In this document: positions 25,008 to 32,902 of the stretch, in pieces
Layout: each line of letters opens with the position of its first letter
Position numbering within the stretch: the stretch's first letter is position 1
Source of the DNA: Amycolatopsis azurea DSM 43854
Lineage (GTDB): Bacteria > Actinomycetota > Actinomycetes > Mycobacteriales > Pseudonocardiaceae
Direction of reading: 5' to 3'
DNA: 64,000 nt
Assembly (NCBI RefSeq): GCF_001995215.1
Contig: NZ_MUXN01000020.1
Location: forward strand, 124,001-188,000
The notes under the pieces: model-generated
What the model was told of the DNA's origin: nothing
Seen by the model: the letters and a program-made list of their open reading frames with translations, nothing else
The model's database searches: none
Translations under genes and position numbers: made by a program

Positions 25008-25786
25008 GACCGGGTCTCCTCGATGACGGGAAGGAGGTCGGGGCGTTTCGGCAGGAAGCCGTCGCCCGGCTGGCGGCCGATCAGCCGGTTGCGGAACCGG
25101 CTGATCGCGACCGGGAGGACCTCTCTCGTCAGCCAGTGCACGTCCGCGCGCAGGCCGGGGCGTCCGGCCGAACCGGGGAGCGGGGCGAGCCAGGCCGGGT
25201 CGTGGGTGACGCCGAGCCTGCCGAGCACGTGCCCGGCCAGGCGACGATGGCCCTGCTCGGACAGGTGTAGCCGATCCGGGCCGAAGTAGCGGGAATCGTG
25301 CGCGGCGTCGTCCGGCCAGAGGTCGACGAGCGTCGCGCCGTAGCTGACGGACGCTTCGCGGACGGCGTCGTTCAGCGCGACGATGCGCGGGCGCATGCGG
25401 TGCCCCATCGGCATGCGGTGGGAGATGTCGCTGAGGGTGAAGGTGACGACGTCCGGTGCGATCTCGGTGCAGGCGCGGATGGTGGTGTCGACCCGGCGCG
25501 CGACCGTGCGCGCGTCCCAGCCGCGGCTCATCACGTCGTTGCCGCCGCCGAACAGCGCGATCAGATCCGGCCGCAGCCTGCTCGCCGCCGGGGTCTGCTC
25601 GGCGTGGATCTGGTCGAGCCTGCGCCCGCGGACGGCGAGGTTGGCGTAGCGGAAATCGGGCTCTTCCTCGGCGAGGCGGGCCGCGACGAAGTCGGCCCAG
25701 CCGCGGTAGAAGCCACCCGACGGATGCGGATCGGCCAGCCCTTCGGCGCAGCTGTCGCCGAGCGCGACGAATCGTTGGTAGCCCAT
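24986..25786 (-). CDS. SGNH/GDSL-family hydrolase
   Basis: 266 residues from ATG 25786. SGNH blocks: I FVALGDSCAEGLADP (nucleophile Ser), II NLAVRGRRLDQI, III LIALFGGGNDVM (Asn), V FGPDRLHLSEQGHRRLA (Asp/His). No signal peptide, so an intracellular esterase/lipase-like enzyme. A TetR gene overlaps its 3' end. A much longer in-frame reading towards 26125 is rejected, because it would be an antisense shadow of the GAF regulator. Confidence 0.9.
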   Translation of the reverse strand: MGYQRFVALGDSCAEGLADPHPSGGFYRGWADFVAARLAEEEPDFRYANLAVRGRRLDQIHAEQTPAASRLRPDLIALFGGGNDVMSRGWDARTVARRVDTTIRACTEIAPDVVTFTLSDISHRMPMGHRMRPRIVALNDAVREASVSYGATLVDLWPDDAAHDSRYFGPDRLHLSEQGHRRLAGHVLGRLGVTHDPAWLAPLPGSAGRPGLRADVHWLTREVLPVAISRFRNRLIGRQPGDGFLPKRPDLLPVIEETRSWAPEPA

Positions 25787-25815
25787 CCAGATCTCCGTAA
25801 CCGCTAGTTCACCTT

Positions 25816-25854
25816 GTAGACACTGTCTATCAAACTGATGTAGACGCTGTCTAC
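25816..25854. promoter_or_regulatory. twin TetR-type operators
   Basis: Two near-identical palindromes, GTAGACACTGTCTAT (25816-25830) and GTAGACGCTGTCTAC (25840-25854), two helical turns apart, 30 bp before the SGNH hydrolase start. TAGACA-N-TGTCTA is a common TetR operator form; the TetR in this operon is the likely ligand. Confidence 0.75.
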
Positions 25855-25877
25855 TCCGGGGGAGCGGGGGACCTTTG

Positions 25878-27359
25878 CTATCGCGTGAGGCGGGCCCGGT
25901 GGGTGAAGGCGACGGCGCGCCGCGGGTCGCCATCCGGGAGCACCCGGCACAGCGCGTCGACGATCTCGACGTCGTCGGCACCGCAGGCCGTCTCCCAGTA
26001 CGACCACAGCGCCGCCGCGTCCCCGCTGCCGAGCGCGACCCGCCGGACCGACGCGGTGACCGACTCACGCTCTTCGCGGACGGCGGGCGACTCCGATTCG
26101 GCCAGCAGCGGACCGCGGAACGCATTCGCGGCGCCGGCGACGTCGCCCCGTTTGAGTGCCTCGCGGACCCGCAGGAAGTCGGCGTCCACCTCGGCGGAGA
26201 GCCGGTACGGCCGGGTCTGCACGATGTCCGACCCGAGCTGCGTGCGCAGCCGGTGGATCTCCGCGCGCACCGTCACCGGGTTGCCGCTCTCGCCGTAGAG
26301 CAGCAGGGCCAGCCGTTCCGCCGACAGGCCGCCCGGATGCAGGGCGAGCAGGGTGAGGATTTCCGCGTGCCGCAAGGTGAACGGCACCTCGCGACCGTCC
26401 ACTGTGGTCGATGGCGGACCGTCGGTGAGGAACTCCAGCGCGAGCCGCGGCCGCCGCGACGGACCCCGGCTCCGCAGGCGCAGGAGATAGCCCTCGCGCA
26501 ACGGCTCGACCGTCCCGAGCCGTCCGTCGGGCAGGGTGACCGCGCCGCCGCCGGGCCGGATGTCCACGGTGGCGGGAAGATCGCCGCAGGATTCGGCCGC
26601 CAGCACGCGCCCCTTCGCCGAAAGCAGGGCGCCCGGCGTGCCGCGCAACGCTTCCAGATGGGTCATGTTCAGGACCCGCAGCCGCTCGTCGCGGATCGCG
26701 AGCCGGGCCCGCAGCTGGCCTTCGGCGAGCTGAGCGGCCGCCGTGACCAGCGCGAGCATCGCCGGATGGACCGTCCGCAGCGGACCACTGACGTCTATCG
26801 ACCCGAGCAGCGCGCCGGTCTCCGGGTCGCGCACGGGCGCCGCCGCGCAGGTCCAGCCGTGATAGGTCCGCACGAGATGCTCGGCGGAGTAGATCTGCAC
26901 CGGTTCCCCGGTGGCGAGCGTGGTGCCCATCGCGTTCGTGCCGATGACGTCCTCGCTCCAGCGCGTGCCTTCGGCGAGCATCACGCCGTCCGCGCGCCGC
27001 AGCACCCCGGCCGCGCCTTCGCGCCACAGGATGTGCCCGGCCGCGTCGGTCACGATCATCATGTGCTCGGCGTCGTCGGCGATGCTCACCAGCGTCTGCC
27101 GCAGGATCGGCAGCACCGGCGCCAGCGGATGCTCGTCCCGCAGGCCGCTCAGCTCGCCGGAGTCGTAGACCAGCGGGGCGACGCCCGCGTCCGGATCGAC
27201 CTGCGCGGCGAGCGAGCGATTCCACGACGCCGACACGATCGACCTGGGGGAACGTGGCGCGGGAACACCGGAGAGGACGGCTTCGCGGACGTCCTTCAGC
27301 AGCCGCGCGTACGCCTGAGGGTCACGCGGCGACGCTTCACCTCCGGGCAGCTCCGCCAC
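25878..27359 (-). CDS. GAF-domain transcriptional regulator
   Basis: 493 residues. The N-terminus has the SIVSASWNRSLAAQVDPD signature of AcoR-type regulators, then a GAF domain (WSEDVIGTNAMGTTLATGEP). The C-terminus is a winged-helix domain (FTLRHAEILTLLALHPGGLS; VRAEIHRLRTQLG) instead of the sigma-54 AAA+ module of AcoR. It is divergent from the aldehyde dehydrogenase and most likely activates it in response to an alcohol, aldehyde or ketone. Confidence 0.82.
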   Translation of the reverse strand: MAELPGGEASPRDPQAYARLLKDVREAVLSGVPAPRSPRSIVSASWNRSLAAQVDPDAGVAPLVYDSGELSGLRDEHPLAPVLPILRQTLVSIADDAEHMMIVTDAAGHILWREGAAGVLRRADGVMLAEGTRWSEDVIGTNAMGTTLATGEPVQIYSAEHLVRTYHGWTCAAAPVRDPETGALLGSIDVSGPLRTVHPAMLALVTAAAQLAEGQLRARLAIRDERLRVLNMTHLEALRGTPGALLSAKGRVLAAESCGDLPATVDIRPGGGAVTLPDGRLGTVEPLREGYLLRLRSRGPSRRPRLALEFLTDGPPSTTVDGREVPFTLRHAEILTLLALHPGGLSAERLALLLYGESGNPVTVRAEIHRLRTQLGSDIVQTRPYRLSAEVDADFLRVREALKRGDVAGAANAFRGPLLAESESPAVREERESVTASVRRVALGSGDAAALWSYWETACGADDVEIVDALCRVLPDGDPRRAVAFTHRARLTR

Positions 27360-27390
27360 GTTTCCGAGGGTAGGTGACCGGGCTCACTTC

Positions 27391-27409
27391 GTTGCAACGT
27401 GCGTGCAAC
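27391..27409. promoter_or_regulatory. GTTGCA-N7-TGCAAC inverted repeat
   Basis: Inverted repeat midway between the divergent GAF regulator and aldehyde dehydrogenase genes, 55 bp before the latter's start. Candidate binding site for the GAF regulator. Confidence 0.45.
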
Positions 27410-27464
27410 CTCACCCGGCCTACCTTCGCCGCCATCCGCCACCCCTAGCGATGAGGCAGGAAAG

Positions 27465-28988
27465 ATGGCCAAGTACGCGGCACCGAACACCGAAGGCAGC
27501 GTCGTCAGCTACGAGTCGCGCTACGACCACTACATCGGCGGCGAGTACGTACCGCCCGCGAGCGGTCAGTACTTCGAGAACCCGACCCCGGTGACCGGTC
27601 AGGCGTTCACCGAGATCGCCCGCGGCACGGCGGCCGACGTCGATCGCGCGCTCGACGCGGCCGAAGGCGCGGCCGCGGCCTGGGGCCGGACGTCGGTGGA
27701 CGAGCGGTCGAACGTGCTGCTCAAGATCGCCGACCGGATGGAACAGAACCTCGAGGCGATCGCCGTCGCCGAATCGTGGGAGAACGGCAAACCGGTCCGC
27801 GAGACCCTCGCCGCCGACATCCCCCTGGCGATCGACCACTTCCGCTACTTCGCCGGCGCCCTGCGCGCCCAGGAGGGCGGCATCTCCCAGATCGACGACA
27901 ACACCGTCGCCTACCACTTCCACGAGCCGCTCGGCGTCGTCGGCCAGATCATCCCGTGGAACTTCCCACTGCTGATGGCGGTCTGGAAGCTCGCGCCCGC
28001 GCTCGCCGCCGGCAACGCGATCGTGCTCAAGCCCGCCGAGCAGACCCCGGCGTCGATCCACCTGCTGATGTCGCTCATCGGCGACCTGATCCCGCCGGGC
28101 GTGCTGAACATCGTCAACGGTTTCGGTGTCGAGGCGGGCAAGCCGCTCGCGTCGAGCAACCGCGTGCGGAAGGTCGCATTCACCGGCGAGACCACCACCG
28201 GGCGGCTGATCCTGCAGTACGCCAGCGAGAACATCATCCCGGTCACCGTCGAACTCGGCGGCAAGAGCCCGAACATCTTCTTCGACGACGTCGCCGCGGC
28301 CAACGACGCCTTCTACGACAAGGCTCAGGAAGGCTTCGCGCTCTTCGCACTGAACCAGGGCGAGGTCTGCACCTGCCCGTCGCGGGCGCTGATCCAGTCC
28401 GGTATCTACGACCGGTTCCTCGGCGACGCCGTCGAGCGCGTCAAGAAGATCAAGCAGGGGCACCCGCTCGACACCGAGACGCAGATCGGCGCGCAGGCCT
28501 CCAACGACCAGCTGGAGAAGATCCTTTCCTACATCGACATCGGGGTGAAGGAAGGCGCGAAGATCCTCACCGGCGGCGAGCGCAGCGACCTCGGCGGCGA
28601 ACTGTCCGGCGGCTACTACGTGCAGCCGACGGTCTTCGAGGGCGACAACAAGATGCGGATCTTCCAGGAGGAGATCTTCGGCCCGGTCGTCTCGGTGGCG
28701 AAGTTCGACGACTACGCCGACGCGCTCAAGATCGCCAACGACACGCTTTACGGCCTTGGCGCCGGTGTCTGGTCGCGCGACGGCAACACCGCCTATCGGG
28801 CGGGCCGCGACATCCAGGCGGGCCGGGTGTGGGTCAACAACTATCACGCGTACCCGGCGCACGCGGCCTTCGGCGGGTACAAGGCTTCCGGCATCGGGCG
28901 CGAGAACCACAAGATGATGCTGGACCACTACCAGCAGACCAAGAACATGCTGGTGTCCTATTCGGACAGTGCGCTCGGGTTCTTCTGA
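27465..28988 (+). CDS. NAD-dependent aldehyde dehydrogenase (ExaC/AcoD type)
   Basis: 507 residues from ATG 27465. Signatures: IIPWNFPLLMAVWKLAPALA, VELGGKSPNIFF (active-site Glu) and NQGEVCTCPSRALIQ (nucleophile Cys); C-terminal GGYKASGIGRENHKMMLDHY. Length and the DUF779 gene overlapping its stop (TGATG) indicate the acetaldehyde/ExaC subgroup, oxidising acetaldehyde or similar aldehydes. An in-frame upstream extension lacks an RBS. Confidence 0.93.
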   Translation: MAKYAAPNTEGSVVSYESRYDHYIGGEYVPPASGQYFENPTPVTGQAFTEIARGTAADVDRALDAAEGAAAAWGRTSVDERSNVLLKIADRMEQNLEAIAVAESWENGKPVRETLAADIPLAIDHFRYFAGALRAQEGGISQIDDNTVAYHFHEPLGVVGQIIPWNFPLLMAVWKLAPALAAGNAIVLKPAEQTPASIHLLMSLIGDLIPPGVLNIVNGFGVEAGKPLASSNRVRKVAFTGETTTGRLILQYASENIIPVTVELGGKSPNIFFDDVAAANDAFYDKAQEGFALFALNQGEVCTCPSRALIQSGIYDRFLGDAVERVKKIKQGHPLDTETQIGAQASNDQLEKILSYIDIGVKEGAKILTGGERSDLGGELSGGYYVQPTVFEGDNKMRIFQEEIFGPVVSVAKFDDYADALKIANDTLYGLGAGVWSRDGNTAYRAGRDIQAGRVWVNNYHAYPAHAAFGGYKASGIGRENHKMMLDHYQQTKNMLVSYSDSALGFF

Positions 28989-29371
28989 TGACCGAGCGGG
29001 TCGGCTTGACACCGGCCGCCGCGGAGCTGCTGCGGCGGCTGGTGTCACTCCACGGACCGGTGATGTTCCACCAGTCCGGCGGATGCTGTGACGGAAGCGC
29101 GCCGATGTGTTACCCGGCGGGCGAATTCCGCACCGGGATGTCCGACGTCCATCTCGGCGATCTGGTCGTCGAGGGGATCGAGGACGTCCCGGTGTGGATG
29201 TCGGGGCCGCAGTTCGAGTACTGGAAGCACACGCACCTGACCATCGACGTCGTCCCCGGCCGTGGAAGCGGATTCTCCTTGGAGGCGCCCGAAGGAGTCC
29301 GCTTCCTGGTCCGCTCCCGGTTGTTCAGCGACGAAGAGTCGGCGGAATCGAACGGCCCAGCAACGCGATGA
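28988..29371 (+). CDS. DUF779 protein
   Basis: 127 residues. HQSGGCCDGSAPMCYPAGEF with three Cys and PQFEYWKHTHLTIDVVPGRG are family hallmarks; a metal-binding role is plausible from the Cys/His. It almost always accompanies ExaC/AcoD-type aldehyde dehydrogenases, and here is coupled to one. The last ~45 nt overlap the convergent neighbour. Confidence 0.9.
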   Translation: MTERVGLTPAAAELLRRLVSLHGPVMFHQSGGCCDGSAPMCYPAGEFRTGMSDVHLGDLVVEGIEDVPVWMSGPQFEYWKHTHLTIDVVPGRGSGFSLEAPEGVRFLVRSRLFSDEESAESNGPATR

Positions 29372-29897
29372 GCCGGTCGCCGGGCGCGGCGTCCGGCGGT
29401 GACTCGACAGCGTGGTCGAAGGCGCCGCCGGGCCCGCGCACCGGCATCACGTCGGGGTAGCGGCTCGCCACGCGGAACGCGGCCGTCGCGAGTTCGTCGT
29501 CCCAGTCGTGTTCGCGGCCGAGGGCGGCGTCGAGGTCCCAGCCGTGGACGAGGTTGTCGACGAAGAGCACAGCCAAGGCGTTCTTCCCGGGGAGTGGGCC
29601 GAAGGTTCCGAAGTCGAAGGTCTTTTCCAGGGCCTGGGCGCCGAAAGCCGCGAGAAACTCGGCGGAACTCTCCTCGTAGGACCTGGCGAGGTCGTCGTCC
29701 GTCGTCGGCCGGGTCCGCCTGGGACGGCCGGACGCCTGCGCGGCGCGGTGCTCGTTGTTGTCGATCAGGTGTTTCACGATGTCACGGACGGCCCACTCGG
29801 CGCAGGGGGTCGAGCGGTCCCAGTCGTCCGTGCCGATTCCGGCGATCGTCTTGCCCGTCGCCTGATGTGCCCTTGTCGTCAACGCGAGGAAGTCCAT
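29325..29897 (-). CDS. TIGR03086-type DinB-like metal-binding protein
   Basis: 190 residues. DDWDRSTPCAEWAVRDIVKH then LIDNNEH, and the second conserved His segment FVDNLVHGWDLDAALG, are the four-helix DinB/maleylpyruvate-isomerase-like metal site of this family (TIGR03083/TIGR03086). Actinobacterial members are often thiol-dependent enzymes; substrate unknown. Confidence 0.85.
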   Translation of the reverse strand: MDFLALTTRAHQATGKTIAGIGTDDWDRSTPCAEWAVRDIVKHLIDNNEHRAAQASGRPRRTRPTTDDDLARSYEESSAEFLAAFGAQALEKTFDFGTFGPLPGKNALAVLFVDNLVHGWDLDAALGREHDWDDELATAAFRVASRYPDVMPVRGPGGAFDHAVESPPDAAPGDRLIALLGRSIPPTLRR

Positions 29898-29937
29898 GCC
29901 GGGAACATATACGAACGATCGTGCTATTTTCTAGTGC

Positions 29938-30633
29938 ATGAGCGGACTCGAACTGAACGAAGTCTTCGTGGGGCGGCCGTCCGTGCTCGGGACGAAACGT
30001 GATGTCCCGGTGTACAGCGCGATCTCGAAATCACGGGTGGAGGCGCCCTTCCTGGAACTCGGCGAGATCAATCTGACCGGGGACGACCAGGCGGACCGCA
30101 CGGTTCACGGCGGCGTCGACAAAGCGGTTTACGTCTATCCGGCCGCGCACTACGCGGCCTGGTCGGAGCAAGGTTTCGAGACGGTGGCCGGCGATTTCGG
30201 GGAGAACCTGTCGGTCGGCGGCGCGGACGAGTTCGAGGTGCGGATCGGCGATGTCTGGTCCTGGGGCGAGGCCCTGGTCCAGGTCTCGCAGCCGCGGACG
30301 CCGTGTTTCAAGCTCGCGATGAAGACCGGCCGCAAGGACGTCATCCCGGCGATGATCGATTCCGGCCGCAGCGGCTGGTACCTGCGGGTGCTCCGGACCG
30401 GTCAGGTGCCGACGTCGGGGCGGATGACGCTGGAAGAGCGCGATCCGGCGAATCCGACGATCGCCGAGGTGTACGTCGCGTCGTTCACCAACGTCGCCCG
30501 GCTGGACGAAGAGCGCGGTGTCGCGTACTGGGCGCTGCTGGACCGGGTGCTCGCGACGCCGGCGCTTTCCCGGCAGTACCGTGACGGCCTGGAATCGGCG
30601 AAACGGCGGAAAGAGGAACGGAATGCCGGTTGA
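29938..30633 (+). CDS. MOSC-domain protein (YiiM-like)
   Basis: 231 residues. VHGGVDKAVYVYPAAHYAAW, GDFGENLSVGG and VSQPRTPCFKLAMKTGRKD (conserved Cys) define the MOSC domain; the C-terminal three-helix region matches YiiM. MOSC proteins bind molybdenum cofactor sulfur; in E. coli YiiM serves 6-hydroxyaminopurine detoxification. Overlaps the following TetR start by 11 nt. Confidence 0.9.
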   Translation: MSGLELNEVFVGRPSVLGTKRDVPVYSAISKSRVEAPFLELGEINLTGDDQADRTVHGGVDKAVYVYPAAHYAAWSEQGFETVAGDFGENLSVGGADEFEVRIGDVWSWGEALVQVSQPRTPCFKLAMKTGRKDVIPAMIDSGRSGWYLRVLRTGQVPTSGRMTLEERDPANPTIAEVYVASFTNVARLDEERGVAYWALLDRVLATPALSRQYRDGLESAKRRKEERNAG

Positions 30634-31234
30634 CGGCCGGGTGGCCCGAGGCGACGCGACGAGGCGGATCGTGCTCCGGCGCGCCGTGGACATCGCGTCC
30701 GTCGAAGGGCTCGACGGGCTGTCCCTCGGCAGGCTCGCCACCGAACTGGAACTGAGCAAATCCGGGGTGTTCGCGTTGTTCGGTTCCAAGGAGGAACTGC
30801 AGCTCGCGACCGTCGAGACGGCGAGCGCGATCTTCGCGGAGAACGTCGTCGAGCCGACGCTGAAGGTCGAGCCGGGGATCGCCCGGCTGCGCGCGCTGTG
30901 CGCGAACTGGCTGGATTACTCGGAACGCCGGGTGTTCCCGGGCGGCTGCTTCTTCTTCAACACCGGTGCCGAATTCGACGCGCGGACCGGCCGGGTCCAC
31001 GACGCCGTCGCCAAGGTGAGCCGAGCCTTCGCCCAGTTCATCCGCTCGACCGCCGTCGAAGCGCGGAAGCTGGGAGACCTCCGCGCGTCCGTCGACGTGG
31101 AGCGGCTGGCCTTCGAACTGCACGCACTCGGCCGGGCCGCGAACGCCGATTCGGTGATGTTCGGCGGCACGGAGCCCTACGCGCTGGCCCGTGCCGCCAT
31201 CACCGAACGTCTCGACTACTCCCAGTCGACCTGA
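30623..31234 (+). CDS. TetR-family regulator
   Basis: 203 residues. HTH: RRIVLRRAVDIASVEGLDGL, SLGRLATELELSKSGVFALF then GSKEEL; the C-terminal domain has CANWLDYSERRVFPGGCFFF, typical of the TetR_C YxaF/TfmR-like group. Translationally linked to the MOSC gene, so it may regulate that pair. The 3' end overlaps the convergent hexosaminidase by 19 nt. Confidence 0.88.
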   Translation: MPVDGRVARGDATRRIVLRRAVDIASVEGLDGLSLGRLATELELSKSGVFALFGSKEELQLATVETASAIFAENVVEPTLKVEPGIARLRALCANWLDYSERRVFPGGCFFFNTGAEFDARTGRVHDAVAKVSRAFAQFIRSTAVEARKLGDLRASVDVERLAFELHALGRAANADSVMFGGTEPYALARAAITERLDYSQST

Positions 31235-32793
31235 GTGGACCGGTAGAAGTCGATGCCCTGCTGAACCCAGCGAGGGCTCTGCTTCGCCAGCCGGAGCCGA
31301 TAGGCGTCCCAGGTCCGGGAATCCTTCGGTGACCAGCCGATCTCGGCGTAACCCGGCAACCTCGGGAACGCCATGAACTCGATGTGCTCACTGGTCACGA
31401 GCGTTTCCGACCACAGCGGCGCCTCGACGCCGATGACGTTCTGTTCCGTCACGCCCTGCAGGTACGTGGCCGGATCCCAGTCGTATCCGGTCTTGACCTC
31501 GATGAACCCGGCCCAGCTCAGCCCGAGCGGCGTCTGCGGGTGGTACTTCATGTCCATGTAGGCCTTGTTGGCGGGCGACATGAGGATCTTGTTGCCCCTG
31601 GCCGCGGCTGCGGCGACGTTCGCGTCCGTGCCGGTCGTGCCCCAGAACTGCGGGACGGCCGAAAGCGGCGGGTTCGTCTTGGCGATGTCGTGCCAGCCGG
31701 TGATCTGCTTGCCGTACTTCGCGACGATCGGCTGCACCTTCTTGGCGAAGGTCTGGTAGTCCTCCGGGGTGGTCGCGTGCGCCTCGTCGCCACCGATGTT
31801 GAGGTACTTCCCGGGGGTGATCGCCGCCAGTTCGCGCAGGACGTCGTCGACGAACGTGTAGGTGATGTCCTTGTTGATGCACAGCGAGCTGTAGCCGACC
31901 TCGATGTCCGTGCGCGCCGGAATCGGCTTGCCGTCGCAGTTCAGCTCGGCGTAGGAGTGCTGCGCCGCGTTGGTGTGTCCCGGCATGTCGATCTCGGGAA
32001 CGATCGTGATGTGCCGCGAAGCCGCGTAGCGCACGAGGTCCGTGTACTGGTCCTGCGTGTAGTACCCGCCGGGGCCGCCGCCGACGGCGGTCAGCCCGCC
32101 CACGGTCGCCAGCTTCGGCCAGCTCTTGATCTCGATCCGCCAGCCCTGGTCGTCGCTCAGGTGCAGGTGGAGCGTGTTGATCTTGTACTGCGCGATCTGG
32201 TCGATGTAGAGCTTGACCTGCGCCGGCGTGAAGAAGTGCCGGGCGACGTCGAGCATCGCGCTGCGGTAGCCGAAGCGCGGGTAGTCGAGCACGGTGCCGC
32301 CCGAGACCACCCACGAACGCTTCTGGACGGTGGTCGCTTCGATCGCCGACGGGAACAGCTGGCGCAGCGTCTGGACGCCGGAGAACAGGCCCTTGTCGGT
32401 GTTCGCCCGCAAGCTCACGCCGGAGGACGACACCTTGAGCCGGTAGCCCTCGGTGCCGACGCGGTCGCCCGCGTGGCCGGTTTCGAGTGAGATGGCGCCG
32501 CCGCCGCGGTGGTCACTGACGACGGGCAGCCGGTAGCCGGTGGCGGGCCGGAGCAGTCCGGCCAGGTATTCGGCGACTTGTCTGCCGTCGCGGTCGGCGC
32601 GGATGACGGACGCGGGAGTGAGCCGGAAGTTCGCGCGGGGGTCGGGCTTCGCGTCGACGGGAGCGGGGACGACGTCGGTGACGGTCCGTTCGGCCTTGGT
32701 GTGCTGAGCCGCGCTCGCCGTCGCGGGCAGGCCGAACGTCACGAGACTCAGGACGGCCACGCCGAGCACGGTTGTGGACAGGCGTTTACTCAT
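31216..32793 (-). CDS. secreted beta-N-acetylhexosaminidase (GH20)
   Basis: 525 residues. Signal peptide: Lys/Arg start, hydrophobic LSLVTFGLPATASAA and an AQH cleavage region. A GH20b-like N-domain (VISDHRGGGAISLE region) is followed by the catalytic barrel: YRSAMLDVARHFF, LHLHLSDDQGWRIEI, IDMPGHTNAA, and the catalytic pair in NIGGDEAHA. Removes GlcNAc from chito-oligosaccharides outside the cell. A DasR-like box lies 41 bp upstream, consistent with GlcNAc-responsive control. Confidence 0.93.
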   Translation of the reverse strand: MSKRLSTTVLGVAVLSLVTFGLPATASAAQHTKAERTVTDVVPAPVDAKPDPRANFRLTPASVIRADRDGRQVAEYLAGLLRPATGYRLPVVSDHRGGGAISLETGHAGDRVGTEGYRLKVSSSGVSLRANTDKGLFSGVQTLRQLFPSAIEATTVQKRSWVVSGGTVLDYPRFGYRSAMLDVARHFFTPAQVKLYIDQIAQYKINTLHLHLSDDQGWRIEIKSWPKLATVGGLTAVGGGPGGYYTQDQYTDLVRYAASRHITIVPEIDMPGHTNAAQHSYAELNCDGKPIPARTDIEVGYSSLCINKDITYTFVDDVLRELAAITPGKYLNIGGDEAHATTPEDYQTFAKKVQPIVAKYGKQITGWHDIAKTNPPLSAVPQFWGTTGTDANVAAAAARGNKILMSPANKAYMDMKYHPQTPLGLSWAGFIEVKTGYDWDPATYLQGVTEQNVIGVEAPLWSETLVTSEHIEFMAFPRLPGYAEIGWSPKDSRTWDAYRLRLAKQSPRWVQQGIDFYRSTQVDWE

Positions 32794-32833
32794 GGAGCAC
32801 CTCCGGTCGGGGAACTGGAGACTCTCTGCTCAT

Positions 32834-32849
32834 AGAGGTATAGACCAAT
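32834..32849 (-). promoter_or_regulatory. DasR-responsive element (dre-like)
   Basis: Reading with the hexosaminidase gene: ATTGGTCTATACCTCT, 13 of 16 positions matching the established dre consensus A(C/T)TGGTCTAGACCA(C/G)T. Its location before a GlcNAc-releasing enzyme fits the known DasR regulon. Confidence 0.7.
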
Positions 32850-32902
32850 AGGGCAAAGGGGACAACACCCGATCGGACTAGGAATCCGTACCGGTCATTG
32901 GT

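Noticed and set aside
25787..26125. N-terminal extension of the SGNH hydrolase
   Set aside because: Runs through the twin operators and into the GAF gene in another frame; Arg/Ser-rich and not enzyme-like.
29898..29937. LexA/SOS box (GAAC repeats) before MOSC
   Set aside because: The two GAAC words are direct, not inverted, so they do not form a CGAACN4GTTCG box.
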